64,000 nucleotides of DNA from positions 24,050 to 88,049 of the forward strand of contig NZ_DATJTC010000010.1 of NCBI RefSeq assembly GCF_035503745.1, given 5' to 3'. Shown here piece by piece: positions 36,529-45,836 of this stretch. Every line of letters starts with the position of its first letter. Position 1 is the stretch's first letter. The position numbers and the translations under genes were made by a program. The DNA is from Dyella_B sp035503745 (lineage in GTDB: Bacteria > Pseudomonadota > Gammaproteobacteria > Xanthomonadales > Rhodanobacteraceae). Below the pieces are notes generated by a model. The model was not told the origin of the DNA. It saw nothing but the letters and a program-made list of their open reading frames with translations, and did no database searches.

Positions 36529-37764
36529 TCAGTCCGCGCTTGCGCGCCCTTGCGCAGGCTCGTGCTGCCGCAGTGTCCATGCAAGGGCCAGCCAGCATGG
36601 CAGGGCAAATAATATCCACGGCTGGTTCTGCTGGACCACGCCGGGCAGCAGGTGCAGCAGCAGGGCGATCAGCAATGCCGCGAGCTGCAACATCAAGGCG
36701 GTATCGGCTAGTCGCGATGGGCGCAGGTGACGCCGCGACCGCCATAGAGTGCGTATGAGCACGAAAGCCAATGGATTGAAGAGCAGCAGATTGGCGTTTG
36801 CCCAGGCGGAATGGTGTTCGGTCAGCGTCCACAGGGCGAGCATCAGTAAGCCGCAAACCCCCGCTAACACCAGGAAGATGGTGCCAAGCAGCGCATACGC
36901 GATACGTGCCTTGTGCCAGGCAAGTACCAGGATGGCGGCGAGCGCAAGGCCGGCGATGCCAAGCGGCGCGCGCAAATCGGGTGCTGTCGCGGGCGGCACA
37001 TCCAGGCGGTTGGGTGACAGCAGGTCTTCGCTTTGCACGAAAGGCATCGCGCCGCCATGGTCATTGGGCACGCTGATGTTGCGAATGTTTTCCTGCAGTT
37101 CTTCCGGCAGGAAGCTTTCTTGCCAGGCGTTGAGCGGATGATCGGCGTATGGCCCCAGGCCAAGGTCCAGGATCAGCATCAGCCACGGTTGCGCGCTCAT
37201 CAGGCGCACGGTCTGTTGGCGGTAGGTCATGCCGCCGGGCATCGTGGTGAGGTGTGCCTTGATGGCGCCGCCAAGCGCACGGTCCAGCGCGTCGCGTACG
37301 CGGGTGGTGCAGTTGTCGATGTAATAGTCGTAGTTGTAGCCGACGTTTTCCGGGCGCAGGTTCCAGAACAGGAAGTCGCGCAGTGCGGCGGCTTGTTGCG
37401 GCGTAAGTGCAAGGCGCTGGCGCGTTACGGAGCGGCCGGCCTGTACGTAGTAGTTTTCTTCGTCGGTGGTCGGTTCGGCGTCCATCAGGTAGTGCATGCG
37501 GCCGCGCGCGAAGTTGAGAAAGAAGTTCTTCTCGTCGAAGTTGAACATGCCGTAGTTGAAGTCAACTTCTTCGCCGCTGACGGTGTCGCGCAGTTCGATC
37601 GCGTCGTGGCCGAAGCGTTCCCAGTAGATGTCGCCGGGGCCGTAGGTGATCAGCGACACCTCCAGGTTCTGGCCGGCGGTATCGGCGACGTCGGCGCGAG
37701 CCGGCGACAGGGCACAGCCCAGGAGTAGCAGGGCGATGAGGGCGAGGCGGCCGGCCAGGGTCAT
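36529..37764 (-). CDS. DUF4105 exported/membrane protein
   Basis: 411 aa from ATG 37764, with a signal peptide (MTLAGRLALIALLLLGCALS). Residues ~30-260 match the DUF4105 family: LITYGPGDIYWERFGHDAIEL, DFNYGMFNFDEKNFFLNF and NYDYYIDNCTTRVRDALDRAL, the last with a Cys that resembles NlpC/P60-like nucleophile contexts. The C-terminal ~150 residues hold four to five membrane helices. Function unknown; a periplasmic hydrolase is possible. A longer upstream frame has no family match and no ribosome site. Followed by corA. Confidence 0.75.
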   Translation of the reverse strand: MTLAGRLALIALLLLGCALSPARADVADTAGQNLEVSLITYGPGDIYWERFGHDAIELRDTVSGEEVDFNYGMFNFDEKNFFLNFARGRMHYLMDAEPTTDEENYYVQAGRSVTRQRLALTPQQAAALRDFLFWNLRPENVGYNYDYYIDNCTTRVRDALDRALGGAIKAHLTTMPGGMTYRQQTVRLMSAQPWLMLILDLGLGPYADHPLNAWQESFLPEELQENIRNISVPNDHGGAMPFVQSEDLLSPNRLDVPPATAPDLRAPLGIAGLALAAILVLAWHKARIAYALLGTIFLVLAGVCGLLMLALWTLTEHHSAWANANLLLFNPLAFVLIRTLWRSRRHLRPSRLADTALMLQLAALLIALLLHLLPGVVQQNQPWILFALPCWLALAWTLRQHEPAQGRASAD

Positions 37765-37954
37765 TGGAATAAACGGTAGCGAGGGACGCGTTAGGGTAGC
37801 CGATGTGCGTGGCTGCGATGGCGGGGCCTGGGCACCTTCTGCCCAACTTGCGTATCGACGTGGTTTACGCCTCGCCCGGGCCCTTTGCCCGCCACGCAAC
37901 GCCTAGCCATTGCTGCGCTTTTCCCGCGTGCCACGATGGGGGATGAGAAAAGCG

Positions 37955-38794
37955 TCAGTGGCGCACCACGCGGAACTCTTGCACGCGGCGGTCGTCGGCT
38001 TGGGTGACATGGAAGGTGAAGCCGCCGATGGCGATCTCCTCGCCCACCTCAGGCAGATGCCCGAACTCGGAGGTGGCCATGCCGCCGATGGTGTCAAATT
38101 CCTCGTCGGAGAAGGCCGCGCCCATTTCCTCGTTGAAATCGGCGATCGGGGTGAGCGCGTTGACGATCCACTCGCCATCGGCCTGCGATTGCATCAGGTC
38201 GGGCGCTTCCTCGTCGTCGTGCTCGTCATCGATTTCGCCGACGATTTCTTCCAGCACGTCCTCGATGGTGATCAGGCCGGCGACGCCGCCGTATTCGTCC
38301 ACCACCAGTGCCATGTGGTTGCGGCTGCGGCGAAATTCCGCCAGCAGCACGTTCAGGCGCATCGATTCGGGAATCAATACCGCTGGGCGCAGCATCGAGC
38401 GGATGTCGAAATCCGAGCCGTTGGCGAAGTATTTGAGCAGGTCTTTCGCCAGCAGGATGCCCAGGATCTCGTCCTTGTCCTCGCCGTGTACGGGAAAGCG
38501 CGAATGCCCCGACTCGACCACCTGGGCAAGGATGTCGTTGAGCGGCGCATCGACGTCGATCATCACGATCTGCACGCGCGGCACCATCACGTCGTCGACA
38601 TTGAGTTCGGTCACTCGCAGCGCGCCTTCCAACATGGGAAGGGTGTCGGCGCTGAGCAGGCCATTGGCCTGGGCGGTGCGCAACTCGTCGATCAGTTCTT
38701 CGCGGTTGCGGGGTTCGCCGGAAAACAGATGGCCCAGTCGATCCCACCATTTTCGGTGGACCGGGCCGCTGGTACTGCCAGGGTCCTCGTTCAT
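37955..38794 (-). CDS. ybeX: CorC/HlyC-type CBS-domain protein (YbeX)
   Basis: Cytoplasmic CBS-pair protein, 279 aa, of the YbeX/CorC group linked to magnesium homeostasis and ribosome physiology. Two CBS domains span residues ~70-190 (DDVMVPRVQIVMID; VDEYGGVAGLITIEDVLEEIVGE), with the CorC_HlyC domain at the C-terminus (FDTIGGMATSEFGHLPEVGE). It is downstream of ybeY in the usual miaB-ybeZ-ybeY-ybeX order but separated from it by 321 bp. An 8-bp inverted repeat (37916-37923 with 37947-37954) directly follows its stop. Confidence 0.9.
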   Translation of the reverse strand: MNEDPGSTSGPVHRKWWDRLGHLFSGEPRNREELIDELRTAQANGLLSADTLPMLEGALRVTELNVDDVMVPRVQIVMIDVDAPLNDILAQVVESGHSRFPVHGEDKDEILGILLAKDLLKYFANGSDFDIRSMLRPAVLIPESMRLNVLLAEFRRSRNHMALVVDEYGGVAGLITIEDVLEEIVGEIDDEHDDEEAPDLMQSQADGEWIVNALTPIADFNEEMGAAFSDEEFDTIGGMATSEFGHLPEVGEEIAIGGFTFHVTQADDRRVQEFRVVRH

Positions 38795-39115
38795 TACTCT
38801 TGTAGATTCTGCCCGGAGCCGGGCGGAAGGATGAGTCTAGCGGAAAAACTATGACGATTCAGAACAAGGGCTTGGCGGGGGTGGCGGGACACCGCCAACC
38901 GCGCCCGGTAGGGCTGTCCGCCTCGATCAGGAGATGCCACGGGCCGGCGCGGGTTGGATGCCATGGCCGCCCTGGGTGGTAGGGGCGCCGACGCCCGGTT
39001 CCAGCCCGCTGGCGGAGCCTCCCAAGAGGGCCGCCTGTGCCAGTCGCCGGGCGCCGGTAGAGCGAATGCAGGGGCTCTCAGCAGTGCCGTAATTGCCCGC
39101 CCCCGCTCACGAATG
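38795..39115. other. intergenic region between ybeY and ybeX
   Basis: No supported gene, RNA or terminator is seen in these 321 bp. Only a 6-bp stem (38882-38887 with 38892-38897) and GC-rich sequence are present. It probably contains the ybeX promoter. In many relatives ybeY and ybeX are nearly adjacent, so the gap itself is mildly unusual. Confidence 0.4.
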
Positions 39116-39649
39116 TCATGGCGCCTGGACGTCGCGTTCGATCGCGTAGGGATCGGCCATGCCGAGCCCGGCGAGGATGCGCGTCTCCAACGCTTCCATC
39201 GCCTGGGCTTGGGTGTCGTCAAGGTGATCGTAGCCGAGCAGGTGCAGGACTCCATGCACGGTCATGTGTGCCCAATGATCCTTGGCGAGCTTGCCCTGTT
39301 CTTTGGATTCCCGTGCCACCACCGACGCGCAGATCACCAGGTCGCCGATCAGCGGCAGCTTCACGCCGGGCGGCAGTTCCACCGGAAACGACAGTACGTT
39401 GGTCGCATAGTCCTTGCCGCGATAGTCGCGATTGAGCTTGCGGCCTTCCCTTGTGCCGACGATGCGGATGGAAAGTTCCGCCGCCCTGCGGCGCCTGGCG
39501 CCGCGCATGGCAGCCTCCACCCAGCGCTGGAAGCTGCGCGCGGACGGAAGGCCCGTACGTGCGAGGCCGTAATTGACGTGGACGATGTGCGCGCCTGGCG
39601 CGGGCTTACCTTCCGCCATTGCCTTGCTTTCCCGCCGCTTGCTCGCCAT
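39116..39649 (-). CDS. ybeY: endoribonuclease/rRNA maturation factor YbeY
   Basis: Zinc-dependent RNase acting in 16S rRNA 3'-end maturation and ribosome quality control, 177 aa from ATG 39649. The metal motif HGVLHLLGYDH (H-x3-H-x5-H) lies near the C-terminus, and RDYRGKDYATNVLSFP is the family's second signature. GAGGAG 7 nt before 39649 decides the start; a later ATG at 39619 would also work. The start overlaps the end of ybeZ by 44 nt, which implies translational coupling. Confidence 0.93.
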   Translation of the reverse strand: MASKRRESKAMAEGKPAPGAHIVHVNYGLARTGLPSARSFQRWVEAAMRGARRRRAAELSIRIVGTREGRKLNRDYRGKDYATNVLSFPVELPPGVKLPLIGDLVICASVVARESKEQGKLAKDHWAHMTVHGVLHLLGYDHLDDTQAQAMEALETRILAGLGMADPYAIERDVQAP

Positions 39650-40619
39650 GGTCGGACTCCTCGAAGGCTTCATAAGCACGCACGATCTTGGCGACCAGCG
39701 GATGTCTCACCACGTCGCGCGAGGTAAAGAAAGTGAAGCTGATGCCGTCCACGCCGCGCAATACTTCCACCGCATGGCGCAGGCCCGAGCGCACGTGGCG
39801 GGGCAGGTCGATCTGGCTGACGTCGCCGGTGATCACCGCCACCGAGCCGAAGCCGATGCGGGTAAGGAACATTTTCATCTGTTCGACGGTGGTGTTCTGC
39901 GCTTCGTCGAGGATCACGTAGGAGTCGTTGAGCGTGCGGCCGCGCATATACGCCAGCGGTGCGATCTCGATCACGTTCCGCTCGATCAGCTTGGCGACTT
40001 TTTCGAAGCCGAGCATTTCATACAGCGCGTCGTAAAGCGGTCGCAGGTACGGATCGACTTTCTGCGACAGGTCGCCGGGCAGAAAGCCGAGTTTCTCGCC
40101 GGCCTCGACCGCAGGGCGCACCAGCAGCAGGCGTTGCACGCGGTTGGCTTCCAGTGCCTCCACCGCGCTGGCTACGGCGAGATAGGTTTTGCCCGTGCCG
40201 GCCGGACCGACCCCGAAATTAATGTCATGCGTGGTGATGGCGTGCAGATAGCGCGCCTGGTTCGGCCCGCGGCCCTTGATCACGCCGCGCTTGACCTTGA
40301 TCGTGACTTCCTGCGCGCTTTGGGCGGCATCGTCGGTGATCGCATCGATGCCCGATTCGGCCAGGTGCAGGTTGATCTTCGCGCCGGTCAGCGATTCGTT
40401 TTCGGTGGCGGCGTACAGCGCCCTGAGCACCTTCTCGCCCGCGCGGGTGGCGCCTTCTTCGCCGATCACCTGGAACAGGTTGCCGCGATGGTCGATCTCC
40501 ACGCCCAGGCGCAATTCGACCTGGCGCAGGTGTTCGTCGAACGGGCCGCACAGGTTGGCGAGCCGGGCGTTGTCTTCCGGATCGAGAGCGAAATCGCGTT
40601 GATTCAAGCCGTTGGTCAT
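39606..40619 (-). CDS. ybeZ: PhoH-like ATPase YbeZ
   Basis: Cytoplasmic PhoH-family ATPase, 337 aa from ATG 40619, partner of YbeY in RNA metabolism. Walker A is GVGPAGTGKTYLA and Walker B YVILDEAQNTT; a small N-terminal KH-like region (FQVIGEEGATRAGEKVL) precedes the ATPase. The stop of the upstream GNAT gene overlaps its ATG (ATGA). A much longer upstream frame exists but runs antisense-like through the acetyltransferase gene and is not part of the protein. Confidence 0.95.
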   Translation of the reverse strand: MTNGLNQRDFALDPEDNARLANLCGPFDEHLRQVELRLGVEIDHRGNLFQVIGEEGATRAGEKVLRALYAATENESLTGAKINLHLAESGIDAITDDAAQSAQEVTIKVKRGVIKGRGPNQARYLHAITTHDINFGVGPAGTGKTYLAVASAVEALEANRVQRLLLVRPAVEAGEKLGFLPGDLSQKVDPYLRPLYDALYEMLGFEKVAKLIERNVIEIAPLAYMRGRTLNDSYVILDEAQNTTVEQMKMFLTRIGFGSVAVITGDVSQIDLPRHVRSGLRHAVEVLRGVDGISFTFFTSRDVVRHPLVAKIVRAYEAFEESDHGEQAAGKQGNGGR

Positions 40620-41110
40620 AAGCTTCGGTGCATCACGTGGATATCGGTCGGGCCGTGGATGGCGTGGCGAAATGCGCCCGGCACGGTGCCGACGATGGTG
40701 AAGCCGTGGCGCTCCCACAGGCGCACCGCGGCGGTGTTGGTCGATACGACAAAGTTGAACTGCATGGCGGTAAAGCCGGCCTTGCGCGCTTGTTCCAACG
40801 AGTGCTCGCACATCCTGCCGGCAATGCCCTGGCCGCGTGCCGCGGGCGACACCATGTAGCCGGCATTGGCGACATGATCGCCCAAGCCCGGTTGATTGGG
40901 TTTGAGCATGTAACACCCGAGCACCTCGCCATCGCGTTCGGCGATGAAGCAGCGGGCGGGTGGGGCGGTCCACCACTCGCGCGCCTGTTCGATGCTTAGG
41001 TCCGGCGGATAGCTATACGTATCGCCAGCGGCGATCACCGCGCTGAACACCGGCCAGGCCCGCGCGAACTCGCCCGCGCCGATTTCACGCAGGATCAGTT
41101 CGCACGTCAC
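40616..41110 (-). CDS. GNAT-family N-acetyltransferase
   Basis: Acetyl-CoA-dependent N-acetyltransferase, 164 aa. The acetyl-CoA-binding motif A is GYMVSPAARGQGIAGRM (R/Q-x-x-G-x-G/A), followed by FNFVVSTNTAAVRLWERHGF, the motif B region that is well conserved in the family. The start is GTG at 41110, overlapping the miaB stop (GTGA), and its stop overlaps ybeZ. It is therefore a coupled insert in the otherwise standard miaB-ybeZ-ybeY order. Substrate unknown. Confidence 0.85.
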   Translation of the reverse strand: MTCELILREIGAGEFARAWPVFSAVIAAGDTYSYPPDLSIEQAREWWTAPPARCFIAERDGEVLGCYMLKPNQPGLGDHVANAGYMVSPAARGQGIAGRMCEHSLEQARKAGFTAMQFNFVVSTNTAAVRLWERHGFTIVGTVPGAFRHAIHGPTDIHVMHRSL

Positions 41111-42459
41111 GAAGCCAGGGCGACGCTGTCGTGAAGGGCGTGGACGCGGCCACGCAGCGAGTTGCTCATCGCCTCGGTGATCAGCACGTCCACGAATTGG
41201 CCGATCAGGCGCGCGGAGCCGGGGAAGTTGACGTAGCGCATGTTCTCGGTGCGGCCGGTAAGCTCGTTCGCGTTTTTCTTGCTGGGCTTTTCCACCAGCA
41301 CGCGCTGCACCGTGCCGACCATGGCCTCGTTGATCTGCCTGGCATTGGCGTTGAGCACCGCCTGCAAGCGCGCCAGGCGCTCGTGCTTGGCCGCCGCCGG
41401 GGTGTCATCGGCGAGGTTGGCCGCGGGCGTGCCGGGGCGCGAGGAGAAGATGAAGGAGAAGCTTTGATCGAAGCCGACGTCGTCGATCAGCTTCATGGTC
41501 TTGGCGAAATCCTCGTCCGTTTCGCCGGGAAAGCCGACGATGAAATCGGACGAGATGCAGATGTCCGGGCGCACCGCGCGCAGCTTGCGGATCTTCTGCT
41601 TGAATTCCAGCGCCGTATAGCCGCGCTTCATCGCGGCCAGGATGCGATCGGAGCCCGCCTGCACCGGCAGGTGCAGGAAGTTGGCGAGCTTGGGCACGTT
41701 GGCATACGCCTCGATCAGCGAGTCGGAGAACTCCAGCGGATGGGAGGTCGTGAAGCGGATGCGGCCGATGCCTTCGAGCTGCGCAATGGCATGGATCAGC
41801 ACGGCCAGGTCCGCGGTGCCGCCATCGTGCGTGGGGCCGCGGTAGGCGTTGACGTTCTGGCCGAGCAGGATCACTTCGCGCACGCCCTGGTCGGCCAGCT
41901 GCGCCACTTCCACGATCACGTCGTCGAACGGACGGCTGATCTCTTCGCCGCGGGTGTAGGGCACCACGCAGTAGGAGCAGTACTTGGAGCAGCCTTCCAT
42001 GATGGAGACGAAGGCGGTGGGGCCTTCGGCGCGCGGTTCGGGCAGGCGGTCGAATTTCTCGATCTCCGGGAAACTGATGTCCACCTGCGGCTTGCCGGTG
42101 GCGCGCTTGGCTTCGATCAGCTCGGGCAGGCGGTGCAGGGTCTGCGGGCCGAACACCAGGTCCACGAACGGGGCGCGCTTGATGATCGCCTCGCCCTCCT
42201 GCGAGGCCACGCAGCCGCCCACGCCGATCAGCACCGGCTTGCCGCCCTGCTTGTATTCCTTCCAGCGACCGAGCTGGCTGAAGACCTTTTCCTGTGCCTT
42301 CTCGCGGATGGAGCAGGTATTGACCAGGATCACGTCCGCTTCGGACTCGTCCTGGGTCAGCTCCAGGCCGTGCGACGCCTTCAGCACGTCGGCCATTTTG
42401 GCCGAGTCGTACTCGTTCATCTGGCAGCCGTGGGTCTTGATGAAAAGCTTGCCGCTCAT
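41107..42459 (-). CDS. miaB: tRNA-2-methylthio-N6-dimethylallyladenosine synthase
   Basis: Radical SAM methylthiotransferase that modifies A37 of tRNAs reading UNN codons, 450 aa from ATG 42459. The N-terminal UPF0004 domain begins KLFIKTHGCQMNEYDSAKMAD with cysteines for the auxiliary cluster (also CSIREKA and GGCVASQ). The radical SAM motif is CSKYCSYC, and a C-terminal TRAM domain ends the protein. A longer upstream frame lacks family character. First gene of a tightly overlapped run miaB-GNAT-ybeZ-ybeY. Confidence 0.97.
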   Translation of the reverse strand: MSGKLFIKTHGCQMNEYDSAKMADVLKASHGLELTQDESEADVILVNTCSIREKAQEKVFSQLGRWKEYKQGGKPVLIGVGGCVASQEGEAIIKRAPFVDLVFGPQTLHRLPELIEAKRATGKPQVDISFPEIEKFDRLPEPRAEGPTAFVSIMEGCSKYCSYCVVPYTRGEEISRPFDDVIVEVAQLADQGVREVILLGQNVNAYRGPTHDGGTADLAVLIHAIAQLEGIGRIRFTTSHPLEFSDSLIEAYANVPKLANFLHLPVQAGSDRILAAMKRGYTALEFKQKIRKLRAVRPDICISSDFIVGFPGETDEDFAKTMKLIDDVGFDQSFSFIFSSRPGTPAANLADDTPAAAKHERLARLQAVLNANARQINEAMVGTVQRVLVEKPSKKNANELTGRTENMRYVNFPGSARLIGQFVDVLITEAMSNSLRGRVHALHDSVALAS

Positions 42460-42646
42460 GGCGTTGGGTACCGTGGATGCGAAGGGCGCGGGCACAGGGT
42501 GCGCCGAACAGCGCAGTTTACTAGCCCCACCGGCTGCCCGCCACTGACGCGGCCCTGCCGGATCAACCACTTGCGGATATGTCCTGCTGCACGAAATCGG
42601 TAATCCGGGCTTGGCGCGGACTCGGCATGGGGGCACACTGCCGCCC

Positions 42647-43744
42647 ATGCCCATCGCCGTACGCCAAAGGGGAGGCGCCGGCCCCCAGGCAGCCAGCCTC
42701 CCCGTGTTTCTCGCGACCTTCCTGCAGGTCATGCTGGTGGGCGGTGTCCTGTTGGCGGCGGCGATGTGGGCGAGGCCGGCACAGGCGGCCTCGCTCTACC
42801 GCTGCGCCGGGTCCCAAGGCGAAACGGTGTTCACCAGCACGGCGGCCGGCTACAAGGATTGCAAGCAGGTAGCTACCTTTGCCAACGCGCCGACGCATGC
42901 CGGGGCCAGGCGCGAGGTGCCCAGGGCGACGTCGCTGGCCTGGGTGACCGGCTGGGCCCAGACCACCGCGCAGCCCATCGCGCCGATCGTGGTGTCGTTG
43001 GACAAGGTGCAGGGTGCGGTCGACACCACCGCGCGCGCGCTGGCGGTCAAACCGGTGCCCGCGGGCAAGCCGGGCCAGTGGACCTATAGCGAATCGCGCG
43101 ACGCCATGCCCTCGGCGCTGGCCGGTCCCGACGCGCCGGATTCGCCGGACAATCGCGTCCTGCGCGGTGCGGTCTATCGCGTGGTGCACAAGGACGGCAG
43201 CGTCGAATACACCAATATCCCGCCAGGCGGTGCGCAGGCGCGCAACGTCACGCGGCTTTTCAGCTACATCGCCACCTGCATGGCGTGCGACCTGCACTCC
43301 CCGATCCATTGGGGCACGGTGCGCCTGGACCTGACCGACTATGCGCAGGTCATCCACGCCGCGAGCCTGGAGTCGGGCGTGGACGAGGCGCTGATCCGCG
43401 CCATCATCCATGCCGAGAGCGCATTCAATCCGCGCGCGATGTCGCTCAAGGGCGCACAGGGCCTGATGCAGCTGATGCCGGGCACCGCCGGTGACATGGG
43501 CGTGCTCGATGCCTTCGATCCGGCGCAGAATATCCGTGGCGGCGCGCGCTATCTGAGCTTGTTGATGAAAAACTTCAACGGCGACGTGCGGCTTGTTGCC
43601 GCAGCGTATAACGCCGGTCCCGCCGCCGTGCAGCACTACAACGGCGTGCCGCCGTATGCCGAAACGCAGGTGTACGTGCAACGCGTGGGCGAACTGCTGC
43701 AGCGCTACAACAAAGCGTTGCACCCGCCGCTGGCCAGTCTTTGA
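42647..43744 (+). CDS. lytic transglycosylase with N-terminal DUF4124-like domain
   Basis: Periplasmic muramidase of the SLT/goose-lysozyme-like fold, 365 aa from ATG 42647. A membrane helix or signal (FLATFLQVMLVGGVLLAAAM) precedes a DUF4124-like segment (SLYRCAGSQGETVFTS). The catalytic domain begins near residue 240: IHAESAFNPRAMS contains the catalytic Glu257, followed by GAQGLMQLMPGTAGDMGV and AAYNAGPAAVQHYNGVPPY. It cuts peptidoglycan between MurNAc and GlcNAc. Divergent from miaB; convergent with the DegS-like gene, 15 nt apart. Confidence 0.88.
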   Translation: MPIAVRQRGGAGPQAASLPVFLATFLQVMLVGGVLLAAAMWARPAQAASLYRCAGSQGETVFTSTAAGYKDCKQVATFANAPTHAGARREVPRATSLAWVTGWAQTTAQPIAPIVVSLDKVQGAVDTTARALAVKPVPAGKPGQWTYSESRDAMPSALAGPDAPDSPDNRVLRGAVYRVVHKDGSVEYTNIPPGGAQARNVTRLFSYIATCMACDLHSPIHWGTVRLDLTDYAQVIHAASLESGVDEALIRAIIHAESAFNPRAMSLKGAQGLMQLMPGTAGDMGVLDAFDPAQNIRGGARYLSLLMKNFNGDVRLVAAAYNAGPAAVQHYNGVPPYAETQVYVQRVGELLQRYNKALHPPLASL

Positions 43745-43759
43745 CGTGCCCAGGCGAGC

Positions 43760-44992
43760 TCAGCCGCCGCTCTGATCGATGCCGCCGCCCGCAGCGGAGG
43801 CCGCCGTCGGCAGCTTCGGTGGACGCTGGATCACCGTCAGCATCAAATGGAATGGCACGCCGTTGCGCAGGCCGGAAAGTTCGACGTGGCTGCCTGGCTT
43901 GAGTTCGGCTTCGCGCCGGCTGAGATCGGCCGGGTCGCGGATGTCGTCATCGCCCAGGCGCAGCAGGATGTCATGCGGCTGGATGCCCGCCATCGCGGCC
44001 GGACCGCCGGCCACCACGTCGGTGACCTGCGCGCCGCGCGCGGCGGCGGGCAGGCCGCTGTTGGCCGCCACCGGGACGAAGCCGTAGTCGGCGCCCAGCC
44101 AGCCTCGGACCACATGGCCGGTTGCGATTAATTGTCGCAGGACGTTGGTTGCCGTATCGACCGGAATGGCGAATCCGATACCTTCGGCGTTGGCGGCTTT
44201 GCCGATCAGCAGGGTGTTGATGCCGACGAGATCACCGTTGCTGTTGACGAGGGCGCCACCGGAATTGCCGAGGTTGATCGCGGCATCGGTCTGGATGAAA
44301 TCCTCGGGGCTGCTGTTGCTGAGCTGTCGTCCGATGGCGCTGATGATGCCCATGGTGACCGTCTGGTTGAGGCCAAGCGGGTTGCCGATCGCCAGCACCA
44401 CGTCGCCCACGCGGTTTTTCTTCGGGTCGGCCATGTGGATCACCGGCAGGTTGCCGGCTTCGATTTTCAGTACCGCAAGATCGGTTTCTTCGTCGGCACC
44501 GACCAGCCTGGCCTGGGCCACGCGACCGTCGTAGAGCAACACCTGGATATCATCGGCATTGGCGATCACGTGATTATTGGTCAGTACATAACCTTCCGCG
44601 CTGACGATCACGCCCGAGCCCAGGCTCTGTTCGCGACGCGTCACCGGCGGTCCGGCAACGGTGCCGCCGAACAGCTGCTGCATCAGCGGGTCGGTGAACA
44701 TGCGCACGGCCTGCTCGGTGACCACTTTGTTTGCGTAGATATTGACCACCGACGGTGCTGCCCTGGCGACGGCGTCGGCGTAGGAAAAAGGCGCGCTGGC
44801 GGTCGGCGACGCAGGTTGCGTGAGAGCGGGCAAGGCGGCGGTGCTGGTTTGGGTGGCGGCGTGCTGCAGCCCCAAACGCGTGCGCAGCTGGTCGCCGACC
44901 CTGGGCCACAGCAGGCTGATCACGAACGCAAGGGCCAACCCAAGCACCACGAATCGGGCAATAAAGGCGACGATGCCGGCGGCATGCTTCAT
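43760..44992 (-). CDS. DegS/DegQ-like S1C serine protease, membrane anchored, one PDZ domain
   Basis: Periplasmic trypsin-like protease, 410 aa from ATG 44992; a TTG at 45073 would add 27 residues. One N-terminal membrane helix (IARFVVLGLALAFVISLLW) anchors it. The triad is His in LTNNHVIANA (~140), Asp in EETDLAVLKI (~169) and Ser in NLGNSGGALV (~245). A single PDZ domain occupies ~310-395. One PDZ plus a membrane anchor is DegS architecture, so it may start the envelope stress cascade; DegQ-like quality control is the alternative. It diverges from petA. Confidence 0.85.
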   Translation of the reverse strand: MKHAAGIVAFIARFVVLGLALAFVISLLWPRVGDQLRTRLGLQHAATQTSTAALPALTQPASPTASAPFSYADAVARAAPSVVNIYANKVVTEQAVRMFTDPLMQQLFGGTVAGPPVTRREQSLGSGVIVSAEGYVLTNNHVIANADDIQVLLYDGRVAQARLVGADEETDLAVLKIEAGNLPVIHMADPKKNRVGDVVLAIGNPLGLNQTVTMGIISAIGRQLSNSSPEDFIQTDAAINLGNSGGALVNSNGDLVGINTLLIGKAANAEGIGFAIPVDTATNVLRQLIATGHVVRGWLGADYGFVPVAANSGLPAAARGAQVTDVVAGGPAAMAGIQPHDILLRLGDDDIRDPADLSRREAELKPGSHVELSGLRNGVPFHLMLTVIQRPPKLPTAASAAGGGIDQSGG

Positions 44993-45230
44993 GTCGTAAT
45001 GCGATCCGTGGAGCCAGTCGAGGAGTGTGGCGGGGCGACGTGACCGCCCGTGCGGTTTTATTGTAGGGTTCAAGACCTGAGGCTAGACTAACGCGATTTT
45101 TTAAGCAGTACGATTTTGGATTTTTGCAGGGGCACGATCCTGGGGCGGTCGGCGAAGCGCAACCTTTTTCGTCCGCAAGGCAGAATCTGGTTTCTGCAGT
45201 GTCAATGGCATGCAAGTACCGGAGAGCCTG

Positions 45231-45836
45231 ATGGCGAACGAAGTCGTCGATCAAGGCCGCCGCCGCTTTCTCACCACGACGACTGCCGTGGTGGGGGGAG
45301 TGGGCGTGGTGGCGGCAGCAGTGCCTTTCATCAAGTCGTGGGAACCAAGTGCAAGAGCAAAAGCCGCTGGAGCGCCGGTCACCCAATCGCTTAAGAAGAT
45401 CGAACCCGGCCAGCAATTGATCGTGGCCTGGCGCAGCCTCCCGGTATTCATCGTCAATCGCACGCCCAGCCAGCTTGCCGCGCTGCCCAAGCAGGATCCC
45501 CGGCTGGTCGATCCAAGCTCGACCGGCACGTCGGCCGACCAGCAGCCCAAGTACGCGCAGAACGGCACGCGTTCGATCAAGCCGGAGTGGCTGGTGATGG
45601 TGGGCATCTGCACCCATCTGGGCTGCGTGCCCAACTACGTGGGCGACATGAAGCCCGAGCCGTTCGACCCGAACTGGCAGGGCGGCTATTACTGCCCGTG
45701 CCATCACTCGCGCTATGACATGGCGGGGCGCGTCTACCAGGGGGTGCCGGCGCCGAAGAACATGGTGATTCCGCCCTATCACTATCTCGATGACATGACG
45801 GTCCAGATCGGCGTGGATCCTCAGGGGGCTGCGTAA
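45231..45836 (+). CDS. petA: ubiquinol-cytochrome c reductase Rieske iron-sulfur subunit
   Basis: 2Fe-2S subunit of the cytochrome bc1 complex, 201 aa. GGAGAG 5 nt before ATG 45231 decides the start. A Tat-type leader (GRRRFLTTTT, then a membrane helix) anchors the protein in the inner membrane with the cluster outside. Rieske box I is CTHLGC (Cys127, His129) and box II CPCHHS (Cys155, His158), with Cys132 and Cys157 forming the disulfide. Its TAA overlaps the petB ATG by one base. Confidence 0.97.
   Translation: MANEVVDQGRRRFLTTTTAVVGGVGVVAAAVPFIKSWEPSARAKAAGAPVTQSLKKIEPGQQLIVAWRSLPVFIVNRTPSQLAALPKQDPRLVDPSSTGTSADQQPKYAQNGTRSIKPEWLVMVGICTHLGCVPNYVGDMKPEPFDPNWQGGYYCPCHHSRYDMAGRVYQGVPAPKNMVIPPYHYLDDMTVQIGVDPQGAA

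Noticed and set aside
40620..40976. N-terminal extension of YbeZ to 456 aa
   Set aside because: The extension is an alternate frame of the GNAT gene; ATG 40619 with the ATGA overlap gives the normal PhoH length.
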